Shown: one piece after another, positions 21,650 through 32,600 of the stretch
Layout: every line of letters begins with the position of its first letter
Numbering within the stretch: position 1 is the stretch's first letter
Assembly (NCBI GenBank): GCA_021234155.1
Contig: JAJEKV010000050.1
Location: 4,576,550 to 4,640,549, forward strand
Length of the DNA stretch: 64,000 nt
Direction: 5' to 3'
Source of the DNA: Isoetes taiwanensis
Taxonomy: Eukaryota > Streptophyta > Lycopodiopsida > Isoetales > Isoetaceae
The notes under the pieces: model-generated
Seen by the model: only the letters and a program-made list of their open reading frames with translations
The model's database searches: none
Told to the model about the DNA's origin: nothing
Program-made: the position numbers and the translations under genes

Positions 21650-22500
21650 CATTCCTTGTAAAATATGCCCCCAAAAGCGTAGCCTGAACTGGCCATTTTT
21701 CCTATTTTTTCCTAATGTGGCTGCAAACCAATTGGCGATTTTTGAACCAAATACCTAATAATGTGTAGCTCAAATGGCGATTTTTAGCTAGATTCTTATT
21801 AAATATAGAGCCCTATATAAATGTGTTAAGTTACATGTTGTATGAATTTGAATTCATACCCCATGTATTTCAATAATGCACAGATTGCTGGTAGGGAGAA
21901 TCGTAAATCGGATGCTGGAGTCTTCATAAAGAGGATTGAAAAGTGCCTCGATATTTGATTTTCCAAAAGAGCGGGATTATTCTTAGTTGGTAGATATATT
22001 TAGAAATAAAAATTTCTAATAATGTTGCCCCCCCATAAGTGACAAATTTATGAGGGGGCCTCTTAATGAGTTAACATTCGGCGAACTTAAGGCATTACAG
22101 GATTTGGCCAGGTGGCCTAAATGGCCATTCCATAAGCATATCTAGTTCTCACTTGGGACTAAATTGGCCCCAAAGTTGATACCACTCCAATTAGCAAACA
22201 TCTAATTGGCCATTCTAATGTCGTAATAGGCAATAAAGTGCCACAAAATGGCGAATCTGGCAGTAGTTCAGAGGTAAGGCATCCTACTCGCCGGGCCGTC
22301 GATTTTGCTCGAACACCGTAATTTGTGGCCAAAAATGGCCACTAAAATTTTAAAACCGGTAAGAAGCTCTTTTCCGAGTGAAAGTTCGTGCGCACATTGA
22401 AACGTAATGAAGGAAAATCGAATCAGAAAGAATGGGCAATGTGTTTTGGGGTTTGGGTTCGGGGACTCCTGCAAAGACTGACCCTGTGGAGGACACAGTG
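21650..22500. other. Leader or 5' LTR region of E3, unresolved
   Basis: No protein-like reading. A/T-rich, with an imperfect palindromic TATA-like segment (ctatatttaat / ccctatataaatg, about 21,800-21,830). The 5' LTR of E3 should lie here, but without its partner in the window I cannot set its limits. I could not find a convincing primer-binding site. Confidence 0.3.
22262..22325 (+). repeat. tRNA-derived (SINE-like) head
   Basis: TAGTTCAGAGGTAAGGC resembles a pol III A box and GCTCGAACACC, about 35 bases later, resembles a B box. There is no cloverleaf, so it is not a functional tRNA gene. Confidence 0.35.
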
Positions 22501-22679
22501 GATCAAACAGGAGGATCCGGTAGCTGTGTCATGCGGGATTTGCAAAAGAACAATGAGAAAACAATGAGATAATGTAAACACAATGAGAGAACAATGGTCA
22601 AGCAATGAACTCCTTGATATCAATGAGAATACATGAGCTCTACAAATGAGAGAAGACAGAAAAATGAGATAAGACCTAA

Positions 22680-23740
22680 AACTCCCTCGCCTGCGTGAGG
22701 GCTACATCTATTGCTATATATAGTACAATGGCCTTTGGCCCAATATAGATACAATGAGATAACTCGGTCTTTGACTCCTTGAAAGAAGGCCCCGATTTGT
22801 AGGGGATCTTTGGGGTGCCTCTTGAGATCCCGGAAAAATGGCCAGCCGGAGACCACGCGTCATTTCTCTGTCTTCCCTCTTGGTTGGTCGATGATGCTTT
22901 GATCAAGGTGGCGGTGGGCCGGCTTGGTCTTTCGGCGCTTTGGACGACCAACCGGTGGTCGCGCTCCTTGTTCTTGGCTGGTCCGTCGTGTGCATGAATA
23001 GTCCTGTACCAAGACGTACAGGGCTAACAAGCATCCAAGTGACGTTGCATGTCCTCTGGAGTATAGGCCAGGAGGTTGACATCGTCAGCATATATGAGTT
23101 GCCGGATTGTGTGATGCATGAGATGGGCGCCCGCACCTCCATGCTCGGGGAGAGCCGATCTTCCATTTGGTCAATGTATAGGCCAAAGAATGTGGGGAGA
23201 GGGGGCAACCTTGACGTACTCAATAATCGACTGATTATCGACATGTCCCGGACGATCCGAGCATGCTCTCATTATAGCCTATACACCGCGCATTCTCGCA
23301 AGTCAAGGGGGGTCCCCAGCTGCCACATTCTGTCCCATAACCTGTCTCGGGTATCTGGCTTTCTTGTTCTTGAAGAAGGAGCGGTATTGACTGATGGCCT
23401 GTGGGCGGGAGGTGGGATCAGTGACCTGCCAGAGTGTGCGTTTGAGCTCCCGACACTCATCATCGAACCATCTATTTGCGGGGAAGGTGGTAGCTCGAGG
23501 TTCGCCGTGGATGCCTCTCCCAACATCTCTCACACCGCCGGAAGGTGTGAGTCACCGGAAAGCGCATTGTTGTTCAAGTGTGCGGAGTTGCAGCAGTCCT
23601 GCCAGGTCATGCTCAAGCCTGGTGGGCATAGGTCCCCAGACGTCGAGTCCGGCACACTGGGGCACGGGTGTTGAGGCGCAGAGATGCACGGAACTTGCCA
23701 ATGGAGATGCACGAACAGGGGCTGGTAATCCGAGTCCATT
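22680..23740 (-). mobile_element. LINE remnant A (endonuclease end and RT, internally deleted)
   Basis: Minus strand. The reading ANRWFDDECRELKRTLWQVT then YRSFFKNKKARYPRQ (23,480-23,350) is the typical linker after the LINE endonuclease. The RT block CPLSPTFFGLYIDQMEDRL (about 23,205-23,150) and the catalytic block RQLIYADDVNLLAYTPEDMQ (about 23,110-23,050) follow much too soon, so the RT fingers are deleted. A post-RT segment with RLVVQSAERPSRPTATLIK (about 22,970-22,910) continues to about 22,680. Confidence 0.8.
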
Positions 23741-23754
23741 TCCTCGTCCCAAAA

Positions 23755-23930
23755 AGAGAGGGGAAAAACCACTAGAAAAAGGGAAATGGAAAAAGGGAAG
23801 GGGGAAAGGGAAAAAAGGAAAAAAAAAACAGGGAAAAAAAGAAAGGAAAAGGGAAAAGAGAAAAGGGAAGGGGGAAAATGAAATGGTGAGGAAAAAAGAA
23901 AAAAGGGTGCAGAAGAAAAGAGAACTGGAA
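23755..23930. repeat. Purine-only low-complexity tract (GGGAAA-type)
   Basis: About 175 bases almost entirely A and G on the plus strand (repeated gggaaa/ggaaaa words), next to LINE remnant A. Could form triplex or be a leftover of a LINE 5' region. Confidence 0.8.
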
Positions 23931-23934
23931 TGTC

Positions 23935-25240
23935 TATTGTTTCCCATGAGACGTTTTTTCAGCTTATATATTCCATGAGTTCTTGTTTCTCATCATTGGC
24001 CTTCCTCTTGAGCGTTCCTTCTTTTGTATTTCGTCTTCTTACTTTTGTACTTAGGTTGTATAGTTAGCTTGTCTAGATCTGTCATGCATGTGTAGGTTAT
24101 TTGAATTTGATTAGATTTCATTCAAATAAATTCTTTCTGAGCACTTAGTCTACGATAGGCATGTTTTACGATATGTTGCTTACTATAGAATAGAATATAA
24201 TAGAGTCTATTATGCTTACTATAGAGTGGTCCTTATCCGTACCTGGATCGAGTTGTTTGATTGTGGGCCCATGTAGTAATAAAGGTCTTGGTTTTCTTTC
24301 TATGAACTTTGCACCTGTTATGACTCGGCTTTTCTTCTTTGGAGATGGCTGCTGATGTTCTTTTAGAACCTTGCTTCGTGGTTGTTCTTCCAACAGTTTG
24401 TCCTGCTAGAACAGTCTCAACTTGATCAAATTTCTTTTCATACCGGATATTAATTTATTTTAGTTATTTAATTTCTCAATCATCTCTTTAGCTTTTTGCT
24501 TGGAGCCTAGTTTGTTGCCCCAATGACCTAGCTTTTCATCCACCTGAACTATAGTTTTATTCCTGTTCAGAGTTGCATGTGAGACTAGATGTATAACCAT
24601 AGTTTATATTTTTGGCTCTCGTAACATTTTTACTCCATAGTTTATGTTTTTGGCTCTCATAACATTTCCATTCCAAGACCATAGTTTTATTATTCTGGGC
24701 ATTTTTGCGTTCAAAGCATTTTTACTCTAGACATTTCATAACATTTTCTGTGAACCATGCCCCGTTTCATAGAGTTTTCCCTTTGTGTTGACTTTATTTT
24801 GCTCAAGACGATAAAACCTTGGAAGTTGGCTCTGAATCCAACATAGACGTACCTTTCACTTGACCCTTTCATTTTCCCTTTACTTTCCTTTTGATTATTG
24901 TGCTTAATTCTTAGATTTTCCAAGTTGACCTAGCCATGTTCCTTGTTTAGACGATACCTTCTTATAAATTTTTCGTTCTAGTCCTCTACACCCAGTCATA
25001 CTTGTCTGGAACCTGGTGGATGCTCCATAGATTTCTATATCTTGTATGATACATCTTTTTACCATGGAATCGAGTGGGATATTGACATTTTGCCTTGGAG
25101 TTTCTCTTGAACATTTATTTGTTGAGCATTTATTTGTCTTTATACTAGTCTGTCTACAATCCAAAGGGCCAGTGTTTTTTATTCAAAGGGCCTCTTTAGG
25201 TCACAACAGCTGTAATCCTCTTATGCTCTTACGCTCTTAG
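23935..25240. other. A/T-rich sequence without recognisable genes
   Basis: No protein-like reading on either strand. Contains a short tandem duplication at 24,597-24,675 (catagtttat.tttttggctctc..aacatt, two units of about 42 bases). Nothing else is recognisable. Confidence 0.6.
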
Positions 25241-25245
25241 GCTTG

Positions 25246-25758
25246 AAGAGTCGTCCATTCCATTCTTGTTATGATTGTTGTCTTGTCTTTTATTATGTCA
25301 TCTTTTTAAACTACCTGCAAATAAAAAATGGGGACATGGCAAGTTGGGGTTTCAAAAATGTCATCTAGTGATGCACCTCTATCTAAACATGCTGCCATGC
25401 AGTAAATCTCGACATGGGTAGGAAAGTTGGCTTGATTAGCAAAAATACCATGTGAGGATATAGCAATCATCGGCATTCGTTGTAGACTCTCTATGCCCAT
25501 AATACATAGCTGAGATGCAGAGTTAGCAAGGATAGTTCAATGGACAACTAATGTTCATATAAACTACTGTGTATAGATGCATGTAATTATGAAAAATAGT
25601 TATGGAAAGAAGTATCGAGTTTGTAATGTAAGACGAAAGGCATTAGATCTTACGGAGCTTGACACATGTTTTTTTCCATAATCAATTGCATGAATAAGCA
25701 ATACATACATTTCTAGTATTTTATTAGTAATCTTGTTTTGCGTATGTTTTGGTATGTG
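25246..25758. repeat. Roughly 510-bp direct duplication, copy 1
   Basis: Matches 26,865-27,383 along its length with scattered substitutions; shared words include tggggacatggcaagttggg and atcatcggcattcgttg. The ends do not show TG..CA, so I do not call it an LTR. Confidence 0.85.
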
Positions 25759-25982
25759 ATTCTGCCTTCTCTACAATTTTATAATTTTCGATCTCCCAAA
25801 CTTGCAGCTCTGGATATAGATACAATTTTCTAAACCATCATATGAATGAAAGTTTTAGTGGAGGAGGAAGAGAACGTAATGAGATGTTGCAACTGTGCTG
25901 CTTCTTCTCATGTAGTTTTTTTTTTCTACGTTAGATTATTGTTATCCTCCCTTTGGCAAAGTAATGTTTGGAGCTTCATGCA

Positions 25983-26156
25983 GGTATTGGAGGCAGACTT
26001 AGCAATCTTGGATGAGATGGATTCATGACTTGATGTGGTTGAATTGCAGGATGCTGCAAATGTTGTTAATGGTCTACAAAAAGCTAACAATTCAAATTAC
26101 TCACTACCAACATCTTTTGGACTGCATTTCTCCGAGCTTCGTGCACTTATGGTATT
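25983..26156 (+). pseudogene. Possible exon remnants (unidentified)
   Basis: Two short segments follow acceptor-like pyrimidine/AG sites. ...catgcag is followed by VLEADLAILDEMDS, and ...gaattgcag is followed by DAANVVNGLQKANNSNYS and then LPTSFGLHFSELRAL. The protein is unknown to me. The segments lie between the two 510-bp duplicates. Weak evidence only. Confidence 0.25.
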
Positions 26157-26864
26157 ATACATCTTCCAAGCTTGCAAGCTATAAAATAGGCCAGCATTCA
26201 TCAATTTTAACAAACACTTTTTTGTATTTGAACATAGGGATCTGACAGATTATCAAACTGGAGATATCTCTCTTGCAAAGCAACCTAAAGTTGGGTGGTA
26301 GAAGCGAATCAACATTGCAACTTTTGTAGCAAGGTACTTAGATAGTTTTTCTGGGGTCAGTTATAAGAGCTCTAATGCTAAGCTTGGGGGAGATTAGCAT
26401 GGCTCTCGTATAAGGCATGGCATAAGTTGTGGACGAATTAAATAAACCTTAATATGTATGTATACATTTGGCTCAAAAAAAGACGTTAACACTCCTATAG
26501 AAATCTTTTGTTGATTTTGTCTAAAAACATGAACGTAGAAATTGTAGACCACATCAACTTTTATTTGCCCGCTACATTCTATTTCAACCGGTTATCATAG
26601 GGTATTTACCCATACGTATATATGCCATCTGTGAAGATGGGATCAAGGAAAAAAAATTCCTTATTTATGACTTTTCATAACAAAAAAATCTCTTTTTATA
26701 TATTCCATCCATCCCCCTGCATACACAAATGCTAATAGAAAAGCTCTAAAATTATTAGCTTGGTAGAAGCATGAAAGGGTGTCTTAACTATATTGTTAAT
26801 TGATGAACATTTTACTACTTTTTTATGGGATTTGGCCGTAAGAACGTAAGAACGTACGTCTCAA

Positions 26865-27383
26865 GAAGAGTCCATTCTTGTTATAATTGTTGTCTTGCCT
26901 TTTATTATGTCATCTTTTTAAACTACCCGCAAATAAAAAAATGGGGACATGGCAAGTTGGGGTTTACATGGCAAGTTGGGGTTTCAAAAATGTCACATAG
27001 TGATGCATCTCTATCTAAAGATGTTGCCATGCATTAAATCTAGACATGGGTAGGAATGTTGGCTTGATTAGAAAAAATACAATGTGAGGACATAGCAATC
27101 ATCGGCATTCGTTGCAGACTGTGTATGCCCATAATACATAGTTGAGATGCAGAGCTAGCAAGGATAGTTCAATGGATAACTAATGTTCATATAAACTATT
27201 GTGTATAGATGCATGTAATTATGAAAAATAATTATGGAAAGTAGTATCGAGTTTGTAATATAAGACGGAAGGCATTAGATCTTGCGGAGCTTGACACATG
27301 TTTTTTTACATCATCAATTGCATGAATAAGCGATACATACATTTCTAGTATCTTATTATTTATATTGTTTTGCACATGTTCTG
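26865..27383. repeat. Roughly 510-bp direct duplication, copy 2
   Basis: Same order as copy 1, about 1.62 kb downstream. An internal tandem gain (tggcaagttggggttt twice, near 26,950-26,980) is absent from copy 1. Confidence 0.85.
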
Positions 27384-27532
27384 GGGCAAAAGTATGCTGG
27401 TGGAGTACAAAAGCAGGCATCCGGACACATGCTGACAGCACTCATATAGCACCCCATGTGGCAGCTTGTTTAGGGTGTTACTGGTACTAGCACATGGTAA
27501 TTAGGTAATCAATAGAAATATGTAACAACATT

Positions 27533-27578
27533 GGTCGTCCTCGTTATCGTCAGAAATTGGACGATAACGAGGATGACC
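27533..27578. repeat. 19-bp hairpin with 8-base loop
   Basis: GGTCGTCCTCGTTATCGTC, then agaaattg, then GACGATAACGAGGATGACC. The arms match at 18 of 19 positions, and the mismatch allows G:U pairing in RNA. A TATA-like CCTATATAGAAGG lies about 15 bases downstream. Confidence 0.85.
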
Positions 27579-28069
27579 AGTAGGACCCACAGGCCTATAT
27601 AGAAGGTGAGTGCAGAATATGTACAACCTTGAGTCAGGTGATGTCAAAAAGTGTCTCTTATGATGCGGTTACTCAGTCTCAATTTCTTATTCTTCTTTGA
27701 AAGTGAAGCTTTAGAAGGAAAATTCTTCTTCATTGCTACCTTCTTTGCAGACAATCTCTACCTGTAATCTCCCTTTCATGCTACATCAATGGCTCTATTA
27801 ATTGAATGGGGAGAGGAATTTGGTTTCGTTTGTCTCGGATTTCTCTATATTGCAAAAATGGTGCAGGTTGTTGAATTTTGGTTTAGATAATATTCTTCGA
27901 AACAAATAACCCCTCCATTTTGTTTGAATTCAAGACGAACAAGGCCGCCATCCACAAATATGGCGGGCTACAAGCATTCATTTTTCCAGCACCATTCAAG
28001 CTAATGATTCTCTTATTTTATCATTTGACGGGCGCGCACATTAAATGTCAGCACGTCAAATATGCACGT

Positions 28070-29610
28070 TGTGATGCTCCCTGAACATATACGACGCTCG
28101 GGCGTATACATACGGGGACTTTCCCCTCCCATGGCAACCATCTCGCCATGAGGCGGGGCCCTCAGTCTAACTTCGGGCCATCTATGGAAAGATGCGGGTG
28201 AAGGACAGAGAGGGTCATTCGCCCGCCTTCAATGGGACTCCTAAGTTGCGGAAGCGTGAATACATGTTAGCACACAGCATAAATCATATATAAATAACCA
28301 CCACGAAAGGTGGCACATCCATCCAAGTACCAACGGCAAAGAATATGCATCTAATCCTAAGGAAAACACCCCAAACCCATGGTTCTACCCGGCTCAGAGC
28401 TCCGGTGAGGATCGATTGACGGCTAGGTCTCAAGAGCTCAGCCAGGCCGAATCTTGGCATGGCGTTGGGGCATAGAACATCGGCTAGGTTTGTCCACTCC
28501 ATCCGCCCCTCTGTGCACACTTTGCGGATGAGTCAATCATGCTATGGCATCACTATAGCCTTCCAGGAGCCTTGAGACTCAAGGTATCACCCTCCGAGCC
28601 TACTCCGGGGTTCATGAAGCCGGGTCCAGATGAAGGCAGGTCGGGAAGTGTCCCCTTCGGGATCCACAGCCCGATTCCATGGATGAGCTAGAGAATACGT
28701 CGCGGCATGGGGTGACCCCCGCATCCGTGCCGACTTACTCACCCTAAATCTACTCAAAGTACAAGGTGCCCCATCACGGGTCACACCTCGCACCAGTGGA
28801 GTGGACCCATACCCGCCCCCTACGTGGACCAGGCCATCGGGGCCTAGCCCACTTTGTAGGAGTCCGGGGAGCCTTGTATGTTCGTGCAAGACCCCATCCC
28901 CACTTCACCACCTGCGTCCCTTCTGCGGTGCTAAGCAATTTCATAGCATCCACGGCTCGGTGGTCTATTGTGCCGCGGCCGCATATAATGGGAAATCTGA
29001 GGGGATCTACCTAGGAGCATACTAATAAACATGGCTCGGAGGTCTCTACCCCCTTAATTCCCCCATTTCAAGAGTAATACTATGCAAAGAACTATCAATC
29101 CATCATTTAAGAGCAAGTCTGTAATCGAGGAGATAAGGAGAACTCACCTTTGCAATCAAGGGTTAGTTCCTACAGCTAAAGCATAGAGAACACAGAGAAA
29201 CAGAAGAAATACACACAACAAGTGCCCAACAGGGGCTACCCTCTGAATAACACAACTAAGCTCTGGACAAGCGGTCGAATCGGGCTTGGGATGGCTCCAT
29301 CTCGATTTGTCAAGGGTGCCCGCCGCTGCTCCTCCTCCTCCATCTCCAATTGCTCCTAATTCGAATTGGGGCCCCAAAGCCCTAATTTGGGTGTCCCAAT
29401 TGGAAACCCTGCCTTGCCCAATCGATTTGGGCCAGGTGGCATGTCATTAATACAAAAATACCCTTAATTAGGTTTTATTAATTTAGCATAGCTAAATTAA
29501 TCCCTTTTAGGTCAACCCCCTAGGTTAACATACCCCATGGTGGCGTATGCCTACTACGTGACGTGTCAGTATATTTATACATATACCGTATAAATACGTG
29601 GAACGTCACA
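28070..29610 (-). repeat. 3' LTR of E2
   Basis: Direct repeat of 36,355-37,899. Differences between copies concentrate at CTG/CAG and CG positions. Near its U3 end lies a self-complementary A/T block with TATAAATA-like sequence (about 29,570-29,598) preceded on the minus strand by ACGTCACGTAG. Confidence 0.9.
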
Positions 29611-29624
29611 TTCTCCCCACCTTA
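29611..29624 (-). other. Polypurine tract of E2
   Basis: Minus strand AAGGTGGGGAGAA directly before TGTGACG, identical to the E1 tract. Confidence 0.85.
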
Positions 29625-32600
29625 GAAATGATGATGTCCTCGGCATCAAGACTACTCTTGTTGCAGGGCAACACATCGTACATTAGAAGGAAATCTCCCC
29701 TGCTTAAGGAGAGATCAGACATGATCATGGCTTAGGATTGTCAAAAGTCAACAGTCAAGGTTTGTGGAAGTCTCACCGTTTCATTCTTGGTGATGAGTTT
29801 ACAGTTTATCTAATGTAGAAATCATTCTTTTTATACATACGTGTAATTCTTTCAATATAGTACAGACTTATTAATGGCGCACTGTTTAGTAGAAAGTCAT
29901 TCTAATTATATTAACTTCTGTGTATATATGAATTATATTGTCTCTTGACTTTGCAATTTATTTTATTACAGCCAGCCCTAATTTAATTTTGTAGCAAAAT
30001 TGTGTTTTCGTATTATCGTCAGTGTTTAACAGGCCCTTCAGAGTTACTTACCCTTTAAGACAATTATATATTGCATTGTATCGGACAATTTTACCTATAT
30101 ACTTTAATATTAAGTACAGACAGACGTTCTTCATGATTTATTATTCATAACCTTGTTATAACGTATATCTAAGTCTCGTTATTGTTGATTATATGTTTAA
30201 ATAGCTTGCTCCTTTCGATTATCTTTAATGTTTCGACACTCACACTCTCTATCTTTAGCGTAGATTACAGTCACATGAGGACAATATTAATTCATTGGTT
30301 ATGTTTATACATTTACCAGGCGTCCCGATATTCTTACATTTGATTACTTATTTATTTTATTGCTATTTTCGTAAATTTATGACACATACAGACATTCTTA
30401 TATTTACAGGGCACAGGTACAGCTGACATATACATTCGACGTAATTGGTACCGCCCCGGTCGCTATCCGGCAGTGCTATGGCTATGCAGCCGTCCTGTAT
30501 CACGGAAGGCCAGTTGTAACTATGGTGTCCACGGCGGAAGCATCGAAACCATGCCTGGTCTGTCCTGAGCCTGTTATATGGTGATGACTGAGCAGGTTTG
30601 GGGGTCTTACTTAAAGTAGAAGTGCTGAATGCTGGGAATAAGGAGTGGTAAGGTATCCTTATTTTAGATGGATACTGGAGAAAATTGATATGATGATGTT
30701 TGTTATGGGATTGAAACACTGGACCTAATAATTACGAGGATGGTCATGCGGCATATATATTGCCATTCAACGTAGAAGGAGACTGGATATAGCACCATAT
30801 ATCTGATGGAGAAGTGGTTTATGATTATCTACCATAGACCACATTAGAGAGGTAATGTACTAAGGTGGAAACTGGATTATAAGTACCCAGCTTTTGAAAG
30901 AGAGATCACTTTAGAAGTGTAGGTTTCGACAATGGTGGTGAAGGTATAGAATGTACCCGACATTGTATAGCTATTGCTACTTGAAGCGAGGTATGATTGG
31001 CAGAACGGTAGAGAATAATGTTGTATGAGGATGTTGATCCATAAAGTATGGATTATAAAATTACACATACATTGTGTTTCGTAAGGAGATTGACGTTTAT
31101 GAGGCGTGAAATAAAGATGCAAGATTATGGATGACTAAGAAGACCATGTAGCCACGTGAATACGCTTAATGGCGTTGGCCAAATGCATGACCATTATGCA
31201 TGGTATAATTTAAGGGAATGGCCACATCTTATGTCGGTTGGGAGCATCGAGATGCCGAATAACAGATTGGACAATAATGTGGAACGTAGTTTCCACACAA
31301 GGTCAAGAGAGTGGAGGTCGAACTGAATGAAGGCAGGAATAAGCATGCTGTAAGATTGCTGGAATGGAAGACGGTAATTGCTAGCAGAAGGTGCAACCGT
31401 CTAAAAGCTACAAAGTATGTTGGAGCTTTGGTGAAGCTAGAGTATGAAGGGAAGTTGACCTTCAACTAATGATACACTAGGGAGGCAAGTAATGCACCCA
31501 CAAGGCCAGTGTGTGACAAGAGGTGCTTGAAAGAAGTGGTAAACAACGTTTTCAAAATAGAGAATTTGGAGGGACACTTTGAATAGACCAAAGTCTGGAG
31601 TATGAACGAGGTAGGCGTCCAATGAACATCTCACCAAGGAGGATGTGCTCTGGACTTGGTGTCATGTGCGTATCCCGAGGAGTAGCTCCGCGTTGGCATA
31701 AGTGTACTAAGACCATTTAATGGTAAAACATAACTAAATAAAAAAAAGATAGGGTGTATAATAGAACTTTTAGTTCACATTCCATATGAATACGTAATGA
31801 AAATAAGAGTTCTTAGACGTTAAAACATGTCCACTAGGAACTTAGGATGGCATCTGCCCCTGTGGAATTTGTGACCAGAGCTTGAGGATCAAGGCAAGTT
31901 GAGGAAATACAATCGCGGAACATATGAACATAGCTAGGGGGCTATGTCAACGAGTTACATATGAGTCTAGACGTAGGGTTGGTACACGCATGTTAGTATA
32001 TCACATAATAACAACGTAGTGATCTTGGATGTCGGAAGGAGTTAGTAGTATTAAATACTACACTAGTAAGAACATCGAGGATGTCGATTGTGATATTCAG
32101 ATGTAGGTCATATTGGAAGATAGTAAAATGTTCATACGAGGCTGGTGGAATATTACGTGACAATGTTTACAGAAGAAGCATAATGATATGCTTATATACG
32201 AAGATATTGGGTTAAGGTATGATCCACCAGAGATACGCACTCAAGGTATCCCAATGGTTAGAATTGACTATCCTAGATATGTCGTACTAAGGGATATGGA
32301 AAGAGTTTAAATCGGTGAAAATAGCTAGAGTAAATCTAGCATATACGGTGATGTTACATTCAAAAACACCCCGAGGATGGTTGGAAGGGTGTCAAAATAA
32401 CCGATAATGAGAGCTTAACTACTCAAAGGTTCTAGATACCAATGAATTACTTCCTGTTATAAGTTTGAGAGCATTTATTCGGTTTTGGGAATAAGATGTG
32501 TAAAATATCGCATCCCCCTGATGGAAGAAAAGAAGGAGTACGACGACTTTGGCGATTATACCTTTAGGGATAACCGAAAAGAGGCAATACATAGCAATTC

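Larger units (their letters stand above)
13396..21650 (-). mobile_element. E3: older Ty3/gypsy element with an extra 3' ORF and an antisense ORF, split by E1
   Basis: Minus-strand order from right to left: gag (about 21,538-20,150) with a CCHC knuckle, protease region, RT, RNase H, integrase, a spacer with an antisense small gene, and a long 3' ORF that continues at 276-1 beyond E1. The integrase sequence (GVYFVNHTIKELT...YYPQGNGLAESTNKTLV) and the presence of extra ORFs fit the Tat/Athila-like side of plant gypsy elements, as I know them. The right boundary (5' LTR, PBS) is uncertain because the partner LTR lies outside the window. Confidence 0.8.

Noticed and set aside
22262-22325. True tRNA gene
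   Set aside because: A and B boxes are approximate and the stems do not pair; the same holds for 44,985-45,110 and 35,440-35,820.
27477-27787. Solo LTR (tgttactgg ... gctacatca) with internal TATATAG
   Set aside because: Starts TG and ends CA, but the flanking five bases do not match and no partner exists in the window.
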